Source: JBJXHG01 sp046160865
GTDB lineage: Bacteria; Planctomycetota; UBA1135; GCA-002686595
Assembly (NCBI GenBank): GCA_046160865.1
Contig: JBJXHG010000108.1
Location: 1 to 64,000 of the forward strand
Length of the DNA stretch: 64,000 nucleotides
Reading direction: 5' to 3'
Below the pieces are notes generated by a model, which was given only the letters and a program-made list of their open reading frames with translations, searched no databases and was not told where the DNA came from. This document shows, one piece after another, positions 35,327 through 46,227 of the stretch. The position numbers and the translations under genes are program-made. Numbering within the stretch: the first letter of the stretch is position 1; every line of letters starts with the position of its first letter.

Positions 35327-36265
35327 ATGAACTTCGGAGATCGATTCGCCGCCGCCGTCGCGGAGCGCGGCAACCCCTGCCTCGTCGGCCTTGACCCGCA
35401 CCCGAGCCAGCTGCCGGAGGAGTTCGCAGCCGCCCGCGCACCCGTGGACAACGGGGGCAATGGCGCTGGCGGCCCGACCACGGAAGAGCGCGCGCGCGAC
35501 GTCGAGCGCTTCTTGCTCGGGATCGTCGAGGTGATCGCCGGTCGTGTTCCGGCCGTCAAACCTCAGTCCGCGTTCTTCGAGCTGTACGGCGCGCCCGGCG
35601 CCGCGGCGTGGGACCGCGTCGTACGCGCGTCGCATGCGGCCGGGTTGCTCGTCATCGGCGACGTCAAGCGCGGCGACATCGACTCGACGGCGCGCGCGTA
35701 CGCCCAAGCTTTCCTCGAGGGCGTATCGGCGAGCGACCGTGACGGCTGTTGCGACGCGATCACGGTCAACCCGTATCTCGGCACGGATTCGATCACACCG
35801 TTCCTCGAGACCTGCGCGCGCAGCGAGCGCGGCATCTTCGTGCTCGTGCGCACGTCGAATCCGGGCGCGAAGACGTTCCAAGATCACGGTGATCCGCCGC
35901 TCTATCTCGTCGTCGCCGACAAGGTCAACGAGTGGGGGAGCGCGCTCGTCGGCAACTCGAACCTCTCGAGTGTCGGCGCCGTCGTCGGTGCGACGCATCC
36001 GCGCGAGCTCGCGTTGTTGCGCGCGCGCATGCCGCACACGCCGTTTCTCATCCCCGGCTACGGCGCGCAAGGTGCCTCTGGATCCGACATCGCGGGTGGA
36101 TTCCTGCCGGGTGGTCGCGGCGCGATCGTGAATTCGTCGCGCGGCATCCTGTTCGCGCACCGGCAGCCGCGGCACGCCGGTCGCCATTGGAAAGACGCCG
36201 CACGCGCCGCGCTCGACGAGATGATCGCGGAGCTGAATGCCGTGATCGCAGCGCACAGCGCATGA
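35327..36265 (+). CDS. pyrF: Orotidine 5'-phosphate decarboxylase, type 2
   Basis: PyrF makes UMP from OMP in pyrimidine synthesis. LVGLDPHPSQLP, VKPQSAFFELYG and the catalytic LVIGDVKRGDIDSTARAY match the longer type 2 (actinobacterial/myxobacterial) form, and the 312-residue length fits. LVRTSNPGAKTFQD and IPGYGAQG complete the barrel. An insertion of about 12 Gly/Asn residues follows residue 38. Its stop overlaps the bshC start (ATGA), so it begins the bacillithiol operon or at least is coupled to it. Confidence 0.92.
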   Translation: MNFGDRFAAAVAERGNPCLVGLDPHPSQLPEEFAAARAPVDNGGNGAGGPTTEERARDVERFLLGIVEVIAGRVPAVKPQSAFFELYGAPGAAAWDRVVRASHAAGLLVIGDVKRGDIDSTARAYAQAFLEGVSASDRDGCCDAITVNPYLGTDSITPFLETCARSERGIFVLVRTSNPGAKTFQDHGDPPLYLVVADKVNEWGSALVGNSNLSSVGAVVGATHPRELALLRARMPHTPFLIPGYGAQGASGSDIAGGFLPGGRGAIVNSSRGILFAHRQPRHAGRHWKDAARAALDEMIAELNAVIAAHSA

Positions 36266-37905
36266 TCCAGCTCGCCTATCTGCCGGCCGACGCGCTCGGT
36301 CTCTCGGCCATCGCGATGGACGCGCTCTCCGGACGCCTCGCGCTGCGCGATTTCGTCATCCCGCGCCGCATCGAAGATCTCCCCGTGCCGAGCGAGCGCT
36401 TCGAACCACGCGAACGCGAAGCACTCGCACGCGTGCTCGAGCAGCGCCTCGCTCCACTCGCACCCAACGTGGCGGTGCTCGATGCGGTGCGCGCGCTCGC
36501 GCGACCCGGAACGCTGGCCGTGATCACGGGACAGCAACCGGGCTTGTTCGCGTCGCCTCTGTACTCCATCTACAAGGCGCTCCAAGCCGTGCGGCTCGCG
36601 CGCGCGCTGCACGTTGCCTGGGAGCGGCCGGTCGTCGCGCTCTTCTGGAATCACGCCGACGATCACGACGTTGCAGAAGTGCACCACGCGCATCTGCTCA
36701 ACGAGAACCTCGACGTCCGCAAGGTCGGACTCGCGGGACTCTCGTCCGGCCGGATGCCGCTCTCGGCGATCGCGTTCGACGAGGAGCGCCATCACTTGAC
36801 GGAAGTGCGCGCGCTCGTCGCGGAGTTGTGTCACGACGAGCCGCACGCGGCGCGTGCGATCGAGCTTTTCATGCCGCGTCACGGCGAGACGTTCGCGACG
36901 GCGTTCACGCGCAGCATGACCGACCTGCTCGGTCCGCTCGGACTCGTGATGCTCGAGCCCGATTGGATCCGCGCCGAACTCTCTGCCGCGCTGGCGCGCT
37001 TCGTCGCGACGGACCTCGCCGGCGCACTCGCAGCGGGCGGCGCACGATTGCGCGAGCTCGGCCACGACGCGGCGATCGAGCCCGGGACCGCGGCGGTGCT
37101 CTTTCGTCACGTGAAGAAGAGTCCCGAGCGCGCGCCCGAGCGCCTCGCGCTGCGCTTCGGCGGAGACGGTTTCCAGTTCGACGGCGAAGCCGGCTCGCGC
37201 ACGCCGACCGAGCTCGCCGCGCAGATCGTGCAAGAGCCGCTCGCGTGGTCGCCCGGCGCGCTGTTGCGCCCGATCGTGCAAGACGCGTGTCTACCGGCTG
37301 TGGCCTACGTCGGCGGCATGGGCGAACTCGCGTACCACGCGCAGCTCGGTCCGCTGCGCGCCGCGCTCGGCGTGCCGTCGACGCCGTTCGTTCCGCGCAT
37401 CTCGTGCACGCTGCTCGATCCCGAGGCGCGCGTCGCACTGCGCAAGCTCGAAGTGACGGCCGGCGACGTCGTGCGCGCGCGCGGCAAGTTCGCCGCGGAG
37501 CGCGACGATGCAGGGGCACCGCCCGTGCTCGCGAGGCTGCGCGGCGCGGGGGCACAGTCCGCGCGCGCGCTCACCGAGCTCGCGAGCGAGCTCGGTGAAT
37601 TCGACGGCTCGCTCGTTCCGCAGCTCAAGCGCACCGCCGATCAAGTGCGCGATCTCGTCGAGCGCCTGGCCGAGAAAGCCGAGCGCGTGCATCAGAACCG
37701 TTCCGGCAAGGGCCGCCGCCACGAGCGGCGCGTGAACAACGCGCTCTTCCCGATGGGGGAGCCGCAGGAGCGCATCCTCGGCCCGATCCAGTTCGTCGCG
37801 CGCTTCGGCGTCGATTGGATCGCGGAGCTCGGCGCGGAGCTCGCGCCGTTGTCGTTCGAGCACGTGCTCGTCAGCTTGGGTGCGGAGATGGAGGACAGCG
37901 TGTGA
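36262..37905 (+). CDS. bshC: Bacillithiol biosynthesis cysteine-adding enzyme BshC
   Basis: BshC is thought to add cysteine to glucosaminyl-malate, the last step of bacillithiol synthesis. The segments VITGQQPGLFASPLYSIYKALQA, FWNHADDHDVAEVHHAHLL and the late RVNNALFPMGEPQERILGP are typical, as is the length of 547 residues. A coiled-coil stretch lies near 440-490. It overlaps both pyrF and bshB by four bases. With bshB and bshA it gives a complete pathway within 5.5 kb. Confidence 0.92.
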   Translation: MIQLAYLPADALGLSAIAMDALSGRLALRDFVIPRRIEDLPVPSERFEPREREALARVLEQRLAPLAPNVAVLDAVRALARPGTLAVITGQQPGLFASPLYSIYKALQAVRLARALHVAWERPVVALFWNHADDHDVAEVHHAHLLNENLDVRKVGLAGLSSGRMPLSAIAFDEERHHLTEVRALVAELCHDEPHAARAIELFMPRHGETFATAFTRSMTDLLGPLGLVMLEPDWIRAELSAALARFVATDLAGALAAGGARLRELGHDAAIEPGTAAVLFRHVKKSPERAPERLALRFGGDGFQFDGEAGSRTPTELAAQIVQEPLAWSPGALLRPIVQDACLPAVAYVGGMGELAYHAQLGPLRAALGVPSTPFVPRISCTLLDPEARVALRKLEVTAGDVVRARGKFAAERDDAGAPPVLARLRGAGAQSARALTELASELGEFDGSLVPQLKRTADQVRDLVERLAEKAERVHQNRSGKGRRHERRVNNALFPMGEPQERILGPIQFVARFGVDWIAELGAELAPLSFEHVLVSLGAEMEDSV

Positions 37906-38609
37906 AGCTCGACGTGCTCGCGATCGCGGCGCATCCCGACGATGCGGAGATCTCGATCGGCGGAACGTTGCTGCGCCTCAGCGCAGCGGGCCGCAAGATC
38001 GGCATCGTCGACGTGACGCGCGGGGAGATGGGCACGCGCGGAACGGTCGACGACCGACGACGCGAGACCGAGGCCGCGAATCAACGCCTGCGCCTCGCGT
38101 GGCGGCACAATCTCGGCGAGCCCGACGGACGCGTGCAGGTCACGATCGAAGCGCGCGAGCGGCTGGCGGCGCTCATCCGCGACACGGCGCCCGACGTCGT
38201 GCTCGCGCACCACGTCGAGGACCTGCATCCCGACCACCGTGCGACGGGCGAGCTCGCTCGCGACGCGTGGTATCTCGCCGGGCTCGCGCGGCTCGCGAGC
38301 GGATCGACCCCCGCGCGCCGTCCGCTGCGTCTCTACCACTTCATGGGTCACGTGCCGTTCGACGCGACGTTCGTCGTCGACATCGGACCGGTGTGGGCCG
38401 AGAAGCAGGAGCTGGTGCGTTGTTACGCGAGTCAGCTCACGCCCGCGGACGGCGGCGATCGCGGGCAGCACTTCTTGTTCGGCGCGGACATCCTCGCGCG
38501 GATGGAAACGAAGGCGCGCGCTTGGGGCGAACGGATCGGCGTCCGCTACGGCGAACCGTTGCTGCACGCCGGTCCGCTGCCCTGCTTCGATCCGTTGCTG
38601 CCGGTGTGA
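37902..38609 (+). CDS. bshB: Bacillithiol biosynthesis deacetylase BshB
   Basis: BshB removes acetyl from N-acetylglucosaminyl-malate. It is a LmbE/PIG-L zinc deacetylase: AAHPDDAEISIGGT near the start (H11, D13, D14), VTRGEMGTRGT, and HHVEDLHPDHRATGEL with the third zinc histidine. The GTG start overlaps the bshC stop (GTGA). The length of 235 residues is normal. About 90 bases separate it from parA. Confidence 0.92.
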   Translation: MKLDVLAIAAHPDDAEISIGGTLLRLSAAGRKIGIVDVTRGEMGTRGTVDDRRRETEAANQRLRLAWRHNLGEPDGRVQVTIEARERLAALIRDTAPDVVLAHHVEDLHPDHRATGELARDAWYLAGLARLASGSTPARRPLRLYHFMGHVPFDATFVVDIGPVWAEKQELVRCYASQLTPADGGDRGQHFLFGADILARMETKARAWGERIGVRYGEPLLHAGPLPCFDPLLPV

Positions 38610-38702
38610 CGTCGCGCGCACTTCCCGCACTGGGCGACGACGGCGGAACGGGCCACCGGCGCACTTCGCTCGGCGCACCGCGCCCGATACACTCGCGCCG
38701 CC

Positions 38703-40426
<1,724 letters not shown>

Positions 40427-40430
<4 letters not shown>

Positions 40431-41605
40431 GCGCCTCGGCGTCGCGGCCCGAAAGTCCGTTGCGCCCGCTACGCATCGGCATCCTGTGCCATCCGACGTA
40501 CGGCGGCTCGGGCGTCGTCGCGAGCGAGCTCGCGCTCTCGCTCGCCGCTGCCGGTCACGACGTGCATCTGTTCTCGCACGATGTTCCGCCGCGGCTCGCG
40601 CGCTCGCCGGGTCCGGTGCAGATGCACGTCGCGCAAGGCATTCCCTATCCGCTCTTCCATTCGACGCCGCACGATCTGGCGATCACGTCGACGATTCTCA
40701 ACGTGCACCGCAGCGAGGGCCTCGACATCCTGCACGCGCACTATGCGTTGCCACACGCGGTCTCGGCCTACCTCGCTCGCTCGGCCGCGCTCGCCGACGC
40801 TGGCCGGCCGGCGCCGCGCATGGTGACGACGCTGCACGGCACGGACATCACGCTCGTCGGCAACGATCCGTCGTACGCGCCTCTCACTCAGTTCGTGCTC
40901 TCGCAGAGCGACGCCGTAACCGCCGTCTCCAACCATCTCGCGCAACGGACGCGCGAGAACTTCTGCGCTGGCTTCGGCGGACCGTGCGCGATCGAGGTGA
41001 TCCACAACTTCGTCGACGTAGACCTCTTCCATCCGTCCGCGGGCAAGCATGAAGCGCGCACGGTGCCGAGCGTCGTGCACGTGTCGAACTTCCGGCCCGT
41101 GAAGCGCGTGCTGTGGTTGCTCGAGGCGTTCGCGCTCGCGACGCGCGAGCGTGCGGCCGAGCTGACTTTGGTCGGCGATGGCCCCGATCGCGCCGCGTGC
41201 CGCAATCGTGCGCGCGAGCTCGACATCGCGCAGCGCGTGCGCTTCCTGGGCGAGCGCGATGCACTGCCCGAGTTGCTCGCACCCGCCGACGTCTTCGCGC
41301 TCTCGAGCTCCGAGGAGTCGTTCGGCTTGTCGGCGCTCGAAGCGATGGCGTGCGGAACGCCCGTCGTCGCGACGCGCGTCGGCGGCATCGCCGAAGTCGT
41401 CGACGACGGCGTGACGGGTCTGCTCGCCGACGCGGGCGACATCGAGGGCTACGCGGCGAAGCTCGCGACCCTGCTCTTCGATCCAGCGCGAGCGAGCGAA
41501 ATGGGACGCGCCGCGCGTCGAGTCGCCGAGACGCGTTTCGCGCGCGACCGCATCGTCGGTCGTTACGAGGCGCTCTACCGTCGCCTGCTCGCCGAGAGAC
41601 GATGA
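40427..41605 (+). CDS. bshA: Bacillithiol biosynthesis glycosyltransferase BshA
   Basis: BshA joins N-acetylglucosamine from UDP-GlcNAc to malate, the first step of bacillithiol synthesis. It is a GT4 enzyme: IGILCHPTYGGSGVVASELA near the start, TTLHGTDITLVG, VIHNFVDVDLF, VSNFRPVKRV, and the EX7E-like SSSEESFGLSALEAMACGTP. The length of 392 residues is normal. It overlaps parA by four bases upstream and the desulfurase gene downstream. Confidence 0.93.
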
Positions 41606-42753
41606 CGCGCGTCTATCTGGACCACAACGCGACGACACCGCTCAAGCCGCAAGTTCGCGAGCATTGGTGCGCCGAGCTCGAGCGCCTCACCGGCAACGCG
41701 TCGAGCGTCCACGCCTCCGGCCGCCTCGCGCGCGCGGCACTCGATGCGGCGCGCGAGCGCACCGCCGCGGCGCTCGGCGTCGACGAAGACGAGATCGTTT
41801 TCACGTCCGGCGGAACCGAGTCGAACAACCTCGCGATCCTCGGGGCAGCCGCGCTGCTCGATCCGAAGCTCGCGATCGTCACGACCGCGATCGAGCACTC
41901 CTCCGTCCTCGGTCCCGTCGAAGCGCTGCGGCGGCAGGGCCGCAGCACGCGCTCGGTCGCCGTCGACGCGCACGGCCGCCCGGACGCGGAGGCGCTGTCG
42001 GCCGCGGCTCTCGACCCCACGGTCGGCCTCGTGACCGTGATGTGCGCGAACAACGAGGTCGGCTCGCTCGCATCGCTCGCCGCCGTGGCAACCCGCGTCC
42101 GCACGCGCGGGCCGCGCGCGCTCGTGCACACCGACGCGGTGCAAGCGCTCGGCCGCATTCCGCTCGATCTGCGCGGCTGGAACGTCGACCTCGCGTCGTT
42201 CTCGGCGCACAAGGTCGGCGGTCCGCTCGGCGTCGGCATCCTCTACAAGAAGAAGGGGGTGCAAGTTGCCGGGTTGTTGTCCGGTGGTGAGCAGGAAGGC
42301 GGGCTCCGACCGGGCACGGAGAACGTTCCGGCGATTTCGGCGGCGAGTGTCGCGATCGAGCTCGCGGTACGCGACCGCGCGCACTACGCCGAGCACGCGC
42401 GCGCGCTGCTCGCGCTGCTCTGGCGCGAGCTGTCGGCGGCGATTCCGGACATCGCGATCGCCGGGCCGCCGCTCGACGCGAGCGATCGTCTCCCCAACAC
42501 ACTCAACCTGTCGTGTGCAGCGGTGGACGGGCGCATGCTGGTTGCGCGTCTCGATCTGGAAGGACTCGAGACGAGCGCGGGCTCGGCGTGCGCGAGCGGC
42601 TCGCTCGAGCCGTCGCACGTGTTGCTCGCGATGGGCTTCACCGCCGAACGCGCGCGCGCTGCGCTCCGCATCTCCGTCGGATGGAACACGAACGCAGCAG
42701 ATATCCACAGCGCTGTGGATATTCTGCGGAGAACTTTGCTCGCACTGCGCTAA
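41602..42753 (+). CDS. Cysteine desulfurase, NifS/IscS type
   Basis: This PLP enzyme takes sulfur from cysteine for iron-sulfur clusters or thio-modification. The PLP lysine is K204 in SFSAHKVGGPLG, His99 lies in AIEHSSV, and the catalytic Cys330 is in SAGSACASGS. The 383-residue length fits the NifS/IscS group. Its start overlaps bshA (ATGA), so sulfur mobilisation is coupled to bacillithiol genes; a role in persulfide transfer is plausible but unproven. DnaA-box-like palindromes overlap its last codons, upstream of dnaA. Confidence 0.92.
   Translation: MTRVYLDHNATTPLKPQVREHWCAELERLTGNASSVHASGRLARAALDAARERTAAALGVDEDEIVFTSGGTESNNLAILGAAALLDPKLAIVTTAIEHSSVLGPVEALRRQGRSTRSVAVDAHGRPDAEALSAAALDPTVGLVTVMCANNEVGSLASLAAVATRVRTRGPRALVHTDAVQALGRIPLDLRGWNVDLASFSAHKVGGPLGVGILYKKKGVQVAGLLSGGEQEGGLRPGTENVPAISAASVAIELAVRDRAHYAEHARALLALLWRELSAAIPDIAIAGPPLDASDRLPNTLNLSCAAVDGRMLVARLDLEGLETSAGSACASGSLEPSHVLLAMGFTAERARAALRISVGWNTNAADIHSAVDILRRTLLALR
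42701..42722. promoter_or_regulatory. Inverted pair of DnaA boxes upstream of dnaA
   Basis: ATATCCACA (42701-42709) and its reverse complement TGTGGATAT (42714-42722) make a perfect 22-bp palindrome. Each half matches eight of nine bases of the DnaA box TTATCCACA. It lies inside the 3' end of the desulfurase gene, about 150 bases before dnaA, so it could serve dnaA autoregulation or mark part of oriC. Confidence 0.6.
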
Positions 42754-42809
42754 CCGCTCGAATCCGTCTCTGCTTGCGAACACTGCGTGAAGAGATCGCG
42801 CGTCCGCCG

Positions 42810-42840
42810 TTGACCGTGACGCTCACGCTGCCTGTAATAC
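42810..42840 (+). promoter_or_regulatory. Candidate dnaA promoter
   Basis: TTGACC at 42810-42815 and TAATAC at 42835-42840 resemble -35 and -10 boxes, with an 18-19 base spacer. They lie about 35 bases before the dnaA start. The spacer is slightly long, so this is tentative. Confidence 0.35.
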
Positions 42841-42873
42841 GCCCCCTTCGAGCGCGACACGGTAGCGAGCACG

Positions 42874-44421
42874 TTGATCACCACAGCTTCCAAGCCGGAG
42901 TTCCCGGAGAGCGAACCGAACGCCCACGGAGGCCATCACGGGGCCCCCCGCATAGATCCCCGCCGAGATCCCAACGGGGATCACCACGGAGATCCCCAGG
43001 GAAACCAGGGCTCCGCCGCTCCCACGCGCTCGAGTCCGCGACTGGCCGAGGTGTGGCACGCCCTCCAAAGCGCGATCCGCTCGCGCGTGCAGCCCGAGCA
43101 GTTCGAGACCTGGTTCCGTCGCGCCGCACTCGTCCTGGCCGATGACACGCACATCCGGATCGCCGTCCAGAACGACTTCTCACGCGACTGGCTCCTGTCC
43201 TATTACCGCGAGACCCTGGCCGAAGCGATCCAGGTCGTCTTCAAGTCCGCCCGCGAGATCCAGATCACGGTCGATCCCGAGCTCTTGATTCCGGCCGCCG
43301 ACTCAGCCGCTCCGCTGCCGACTTCCGAGGCGAGCGAGCCGCACGGCAGCTCGCGCTCGCCGCGCACTGCGAACGGCGTCCTGTGGAACAGCGATCTCGG
43401 CCTGAACCCGAAGTACACGTTCGACAACTTCGTCGTCGGCCCGTGCAATCGCTTCGCGCACGCTGCGGCAGTGGGCGCCGCCGAAGCGCCTGGCAACAAC
43501 TACAACCCGTTCTTCCTGCACGGCAGCGTGGGGCTCGGGAAGACGCACCTCCTGCAGTCGCTGTGCTTCGCGCTGCTCGACCGCAATCCGCGCACACGGA
43601 TCCTCTATCTGTCGTGCGAGACGTTCGTCAACCACTTCATCAGTGCGCTCGAGAACGGTGATCTGGCGAAGTTCCGCAACAAGTACCGCAACGTCGACGT
43701 GCTCGTGGTGGACGACATCCACCTGCTCGCGAACAAAGAGCGGACGCAGGAAGAGTTCTTCCACACGTTCAACACGCTCTACCAGAGCGGCAAGCAGATC
43801 GTGCTCTCGTCCGACAGCCCTCCGAAGGACATCCCTACTTTGCAGGAGCGTCTCGTCTCGCGCTTCAAGTGGGGCCTCGTCACCGAGATCGAGCCGCCGT
43901 GCTACGAAACGCGCATGGCGATCCTGAAGCGCAAGAGTCGTGAGAAGGGCCGCGAGATCCCGGACGACGTCGCGCGTGTCGTCGCCGAGCGGGTCGAGAG
44001 CAACATCCGCGAGCTCGAAGGCGCGGTCACCAAGCTCATCAGCTACGCGAACTTGTCGGGCGAGCCGATCTCGAACGAGCTCGCGCGGGAAGCCCTGCGC
44101 GAGCTCTTCTTGACGCGCAAAGGCCAGCCGTCGATGGAGGACATCATCGACATCGTCGTCGGCCATTTCGGCGTCAAGCTCTCCGAGCTGCAATCGCGCA
44201 AACGCACGAACGCGATCGCGTATCCGCGCCAGGTCGCGATGTACTTGGCGCGCCAGATCACACGCCACTCGCTCGAGGAGATCGGCGGGTTCTTCGGCGG
44301 CCGCGACCATTCCACGGTGCTCTACGCCGTCGAGAAGGTCACCACGCTGACGCGTGAAGACGCCGATTGCCGCGCCCTCATCGAACGCTTCCTCGCCGAG
44401 CTCCAAGGCTCGGCGAACTGA
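42874..44421 (+). CDS. dnaA: Chromosomal replication initiator DnaA
   Basis: DnaA opens the origin. Domain I (WHALQSAIRSRVQPEQFETWF) begins near residue 60, after a 55-residue leader rich in His, Asp and Gly that is not usual. A linker is followed by the AAA+ domain: YTFDNFVVGPCNRFAHAAA, Walker A GSVGLGKT at 217-224, Walker B VLVVDDIHLL. The C-terminal DNA-binding domain has the signature GGRDHSTVLYA. The start is a TTG at 42874 giving 515 residues; an internal start would remove part of the odd leader. It is followed by a 371-base gap and dnaN. Confidence 0.96.
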   Translation: MITTASKPEFPESEPNAHGGHHGAPRIDPRRDPNGDHHGDPQGNQGSAAPTRSSPRLAEVWHALQSAIRSRVQPEQFETWFRRAALVLADDTHIRIAVQNDFSRDWLLSYYRETLAEAIQVVFKSAREIQITVDPELLIPAADSAAPLPTSEASEPHGSSRSPRTANGVLWNSDLGLNPKYTFDNFVVGPCNRFAHAAAVGAAEAPGNNYNPFFLHGSVGLGKTHLLQSLCFALLDRNPRTRILYLSCETFVNHFISALENGDLAKFRNKYRNVDVLVVDDIHLLANKERTQEEFFHTFNTLYQSGKQIVLSSDSPPKDIPTLQERLVSRFKWGLVTEIEPPCYETRMAILKRKSREKGREIPDDVARVVAERVESNIRELEGAVTKLISYANLSGEPISNELAREALRELFLTRKGQPSMEDIIDIVVGHFGVKLSELQSRKRTNAIAYPRQVAMYLARQITRHSLEEIGGFFGGRDHSTVLYAVEKVTTLTREDADCRALIERFLAELQGSAN

Positions 44422-44792
44422 CGCGCGGAGCGTTCGAATTGGCCGCTTTCCAAGCCCCGCCCGGGGTATACATCCCCTCTCAATTGGCCTACCTTTATGC
44501 ACCTCGTCCCGCTGCCGCCGCCCTGCGGACGAGCTCGGAAACGCTGTCGACTTCACGTGGATACCTTGTCGCCTCTTGCCCCTCGAAACGCCGCGACCCA
44601 CGCACGCGGTGGAACGCCGTGGAGAGCGACACGCGCTTTACCGGAGACTCAACAGAGCGCGAGCGGATGTCCGCAGCGCCCAAACGGTTCGAGCTCGAAT
44701 GCGAGCAGCGGTTTACGACGAGCACTGTGCCGGTTCTCCACGCCGGCGAGTCCTCTTAAGACTGTGACGATCTTGAGTACAAGAGAAGAGAC
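44422..44792. other. dnaA-dnaN intergenic region, candidate oriC part
   Basis: This 371-base gap has no supported gene. It contains two DnaA-box-like 9-mers, TTATGCACC (44495-44503) and the inverse of GTATCCACG (44556-44564), each seven of nine. It also has a directly repeated AATTGGCC 45 bases apart and an AT-richer tail with TTAAGACTGTGACG before dnaN. In many bacteria oriC lies here; the evidence for it in this genome is limited. Confidence 0.35.
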
Positions 44793-45893
44793 ATGAAGGT
44801 CATCTGTGATCGAGAGAAGCTCTCGGCTGCGCTCGCCATCGTCAACAACGTCATCCCGACCAAGAGCCCCAAGCCGGTTCTCGAGAACGTCTGTCTCGTC
44901 GCGACCGACGACGCGTTCGAGCTCGTCGGGACGGACCTCGAGTGCTCGGTGCGGTACCGCGTCGAAGGCGTGCAGGTGATCGAAGCGGGACCCGCGGTCG
45001 TTCCGGCGCGCGTGACGCTCGACTTCGTGCGCGACTTGTCGGGCGAGACCGTCAGCCTGACGACGCGCGACGGGAACTGCGTGATCCAGAGCGGCGACGA
45101 CGTCTGCGAGCTCGTCACGATCGATCCCGACGAGTTCCCGGTGATCTCGCGCTTCGGCGAAGGTTCGGCGTTCTCGATCGAGGGAGGCGTGTTCGCGCGC
45201 CTGGTGAGCCGCACCGCCTTCGCCGCCGCGCGCGAGCCCGGGCGATACGCGATGCACGGCGTGCTCGCCGAGGTCGACGGCAACGAGTTGCGGCTCGTCG
45301 CGACGGACGGGCGGCGGCTCGCGCTCTCGACGGCGACGATCGAATCGACTGCGCCGACGGGGAAGCCGGCCATCGTGCCGACGAAAGGCATGCAGCTCTT
45401 CTGCCGCGTGATCACCGACCCGAAGGAGCGGGTCGAGATCTCGTTCAGCGAGAACCAGGTCGGGATGCGCGCGAAGAATGCCGAGATCTTCGCACGGCTC
45501 ATCGACGGCGAGTTCCCGCGCTACGCGGCCGTCATCCCGAAGGACTCGAAGCACACGATCGTGGCCGACACTGCGCTGCTGATGAAGAAGCTGCGCCTCG
45601 TCGCCAACGTGACGGGCAGCGAAGCGCGCGCCGTGCGCCTGAAGGCGAAGAAGAACGAGCTCGAGCTGTTCGGCCAGTCCGTGGGCCGCGGCGAAGCGCG
45701 GGCGCACATGGAAGTCGACTTCAAAGGCGAGGACGCCGAGATCGCGTTCAACCCGGATTATGTCTTGGACGGCTTGAAGAACTGCGAGGAGTCGAGCGTG
45801 CGCCTGCAGTTCAACGAGAAGACGAGCCCCGGCAAGTTCGCACTCGGCGAGACGTACGTGTACATCGTGATGCCGATCACGATCGACGCGTGA
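44793..45893 (+). CDS. dnaN: DNA polymerase III sliding clamp (beta subunit)
   Basis: The clamp holds the polymerase on DNA. The 366-residue length, the start MKVICDREKLSAALAIVNNVIPTKSPKPVLEN, the middle ATDGRRLALS, and the C-terminal VYIVMPI are typical. A ribosome site (AGAGAAGAGA) precedes the ATG. The dciA start overlaps its stop (GTGA). Confidence 0.96.
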   Translation: MKVICDREKLSAALAIVNNVIPTKSPKPVLENVCLVATDDAFELVGTDLECSVRYRVEGVQVIEAGPAVVPARVTLDFVRDLSGETVSLTTRDGNCVIQSGDDVCELVTIDPDEFPVISRFGEGSAFSIEGGVFARLVSRTAFAAAREPGRYAMHGVLAEVDGNELRLVATDGRRLALSTATIESTAPTGKPAIVPTKGMQLFCRVITDPKERVEISFSENQVGMRAKNAEIFARLIDGEFPRYAAVIPKDSKHTIVADTALLMKKLRLVANVTGSEARAVRLKAKKNELELFGQSVGRGEARAHMEVDFKGEDAEIAFNPDYVLDGLKNCEESSVRLQFNEKTSPGKFALGETYVYIVMPITIDA

Positions 45894-46225
45894 GAGCGCG
45901 CGCGAATGAACGCCCGGCGCAACCACAGCGCCGCGCGCCGGTCGCGCTCCAATCGGCGATCCGCTCGTTCCTCCAGTCGAGCGGCATCGCGCAGCAAGTG
46001 CGTCACTGGCCGGTGTACGAAGCGTGGTCCGACGTGCTCGGGAGCGAGCTCGCACGACGTGCGGTGCCGGTGTCGTTCGCGAACGGCTCGCTGTGCGTCG
46101 AGGTCGAGTCGTCGTCGCACCTGCACGAGTTGAAGGCCTTCACCGGTGAGGACTACCGGCGGCGCGCGAACCAGCGCTTGGGCCGCGAAGAGATCAAGAA
46201 GATCGCGTTCCGACTGAAGCGTTGA
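45890..46225 (+). CDS. dciA: DciA-like replicative helicase loader (DUF721)
   Basis: The 111-residue protein has the DUF721 pattern: a helical VYEAWSDVLGSELARRAVPVSF, then LCVEVESSSHLHELK and a C-terminal IKKIAFRL. DciA proteins load the DnaB helicase in bacteria that lack DnaC/DnaI. The GTG start overlaps the dnaN stop, and gyrB begins right after it, the usual dnaA-dnaN-(recF)-DUF721-gyrB order, but recF is absent here. Confidence 0.85.
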   Translation: MRARANERPAQPQRRAPVALQSAIRSFLQSSGIAQQVRHWPVYEAWSDVLGSELARRAVPVSFANGSLCVEVESSSHLHELKAFTGEDYRRRANQRLGREEIKKIAFRLKR

Positions 46226-46227
46226 CC

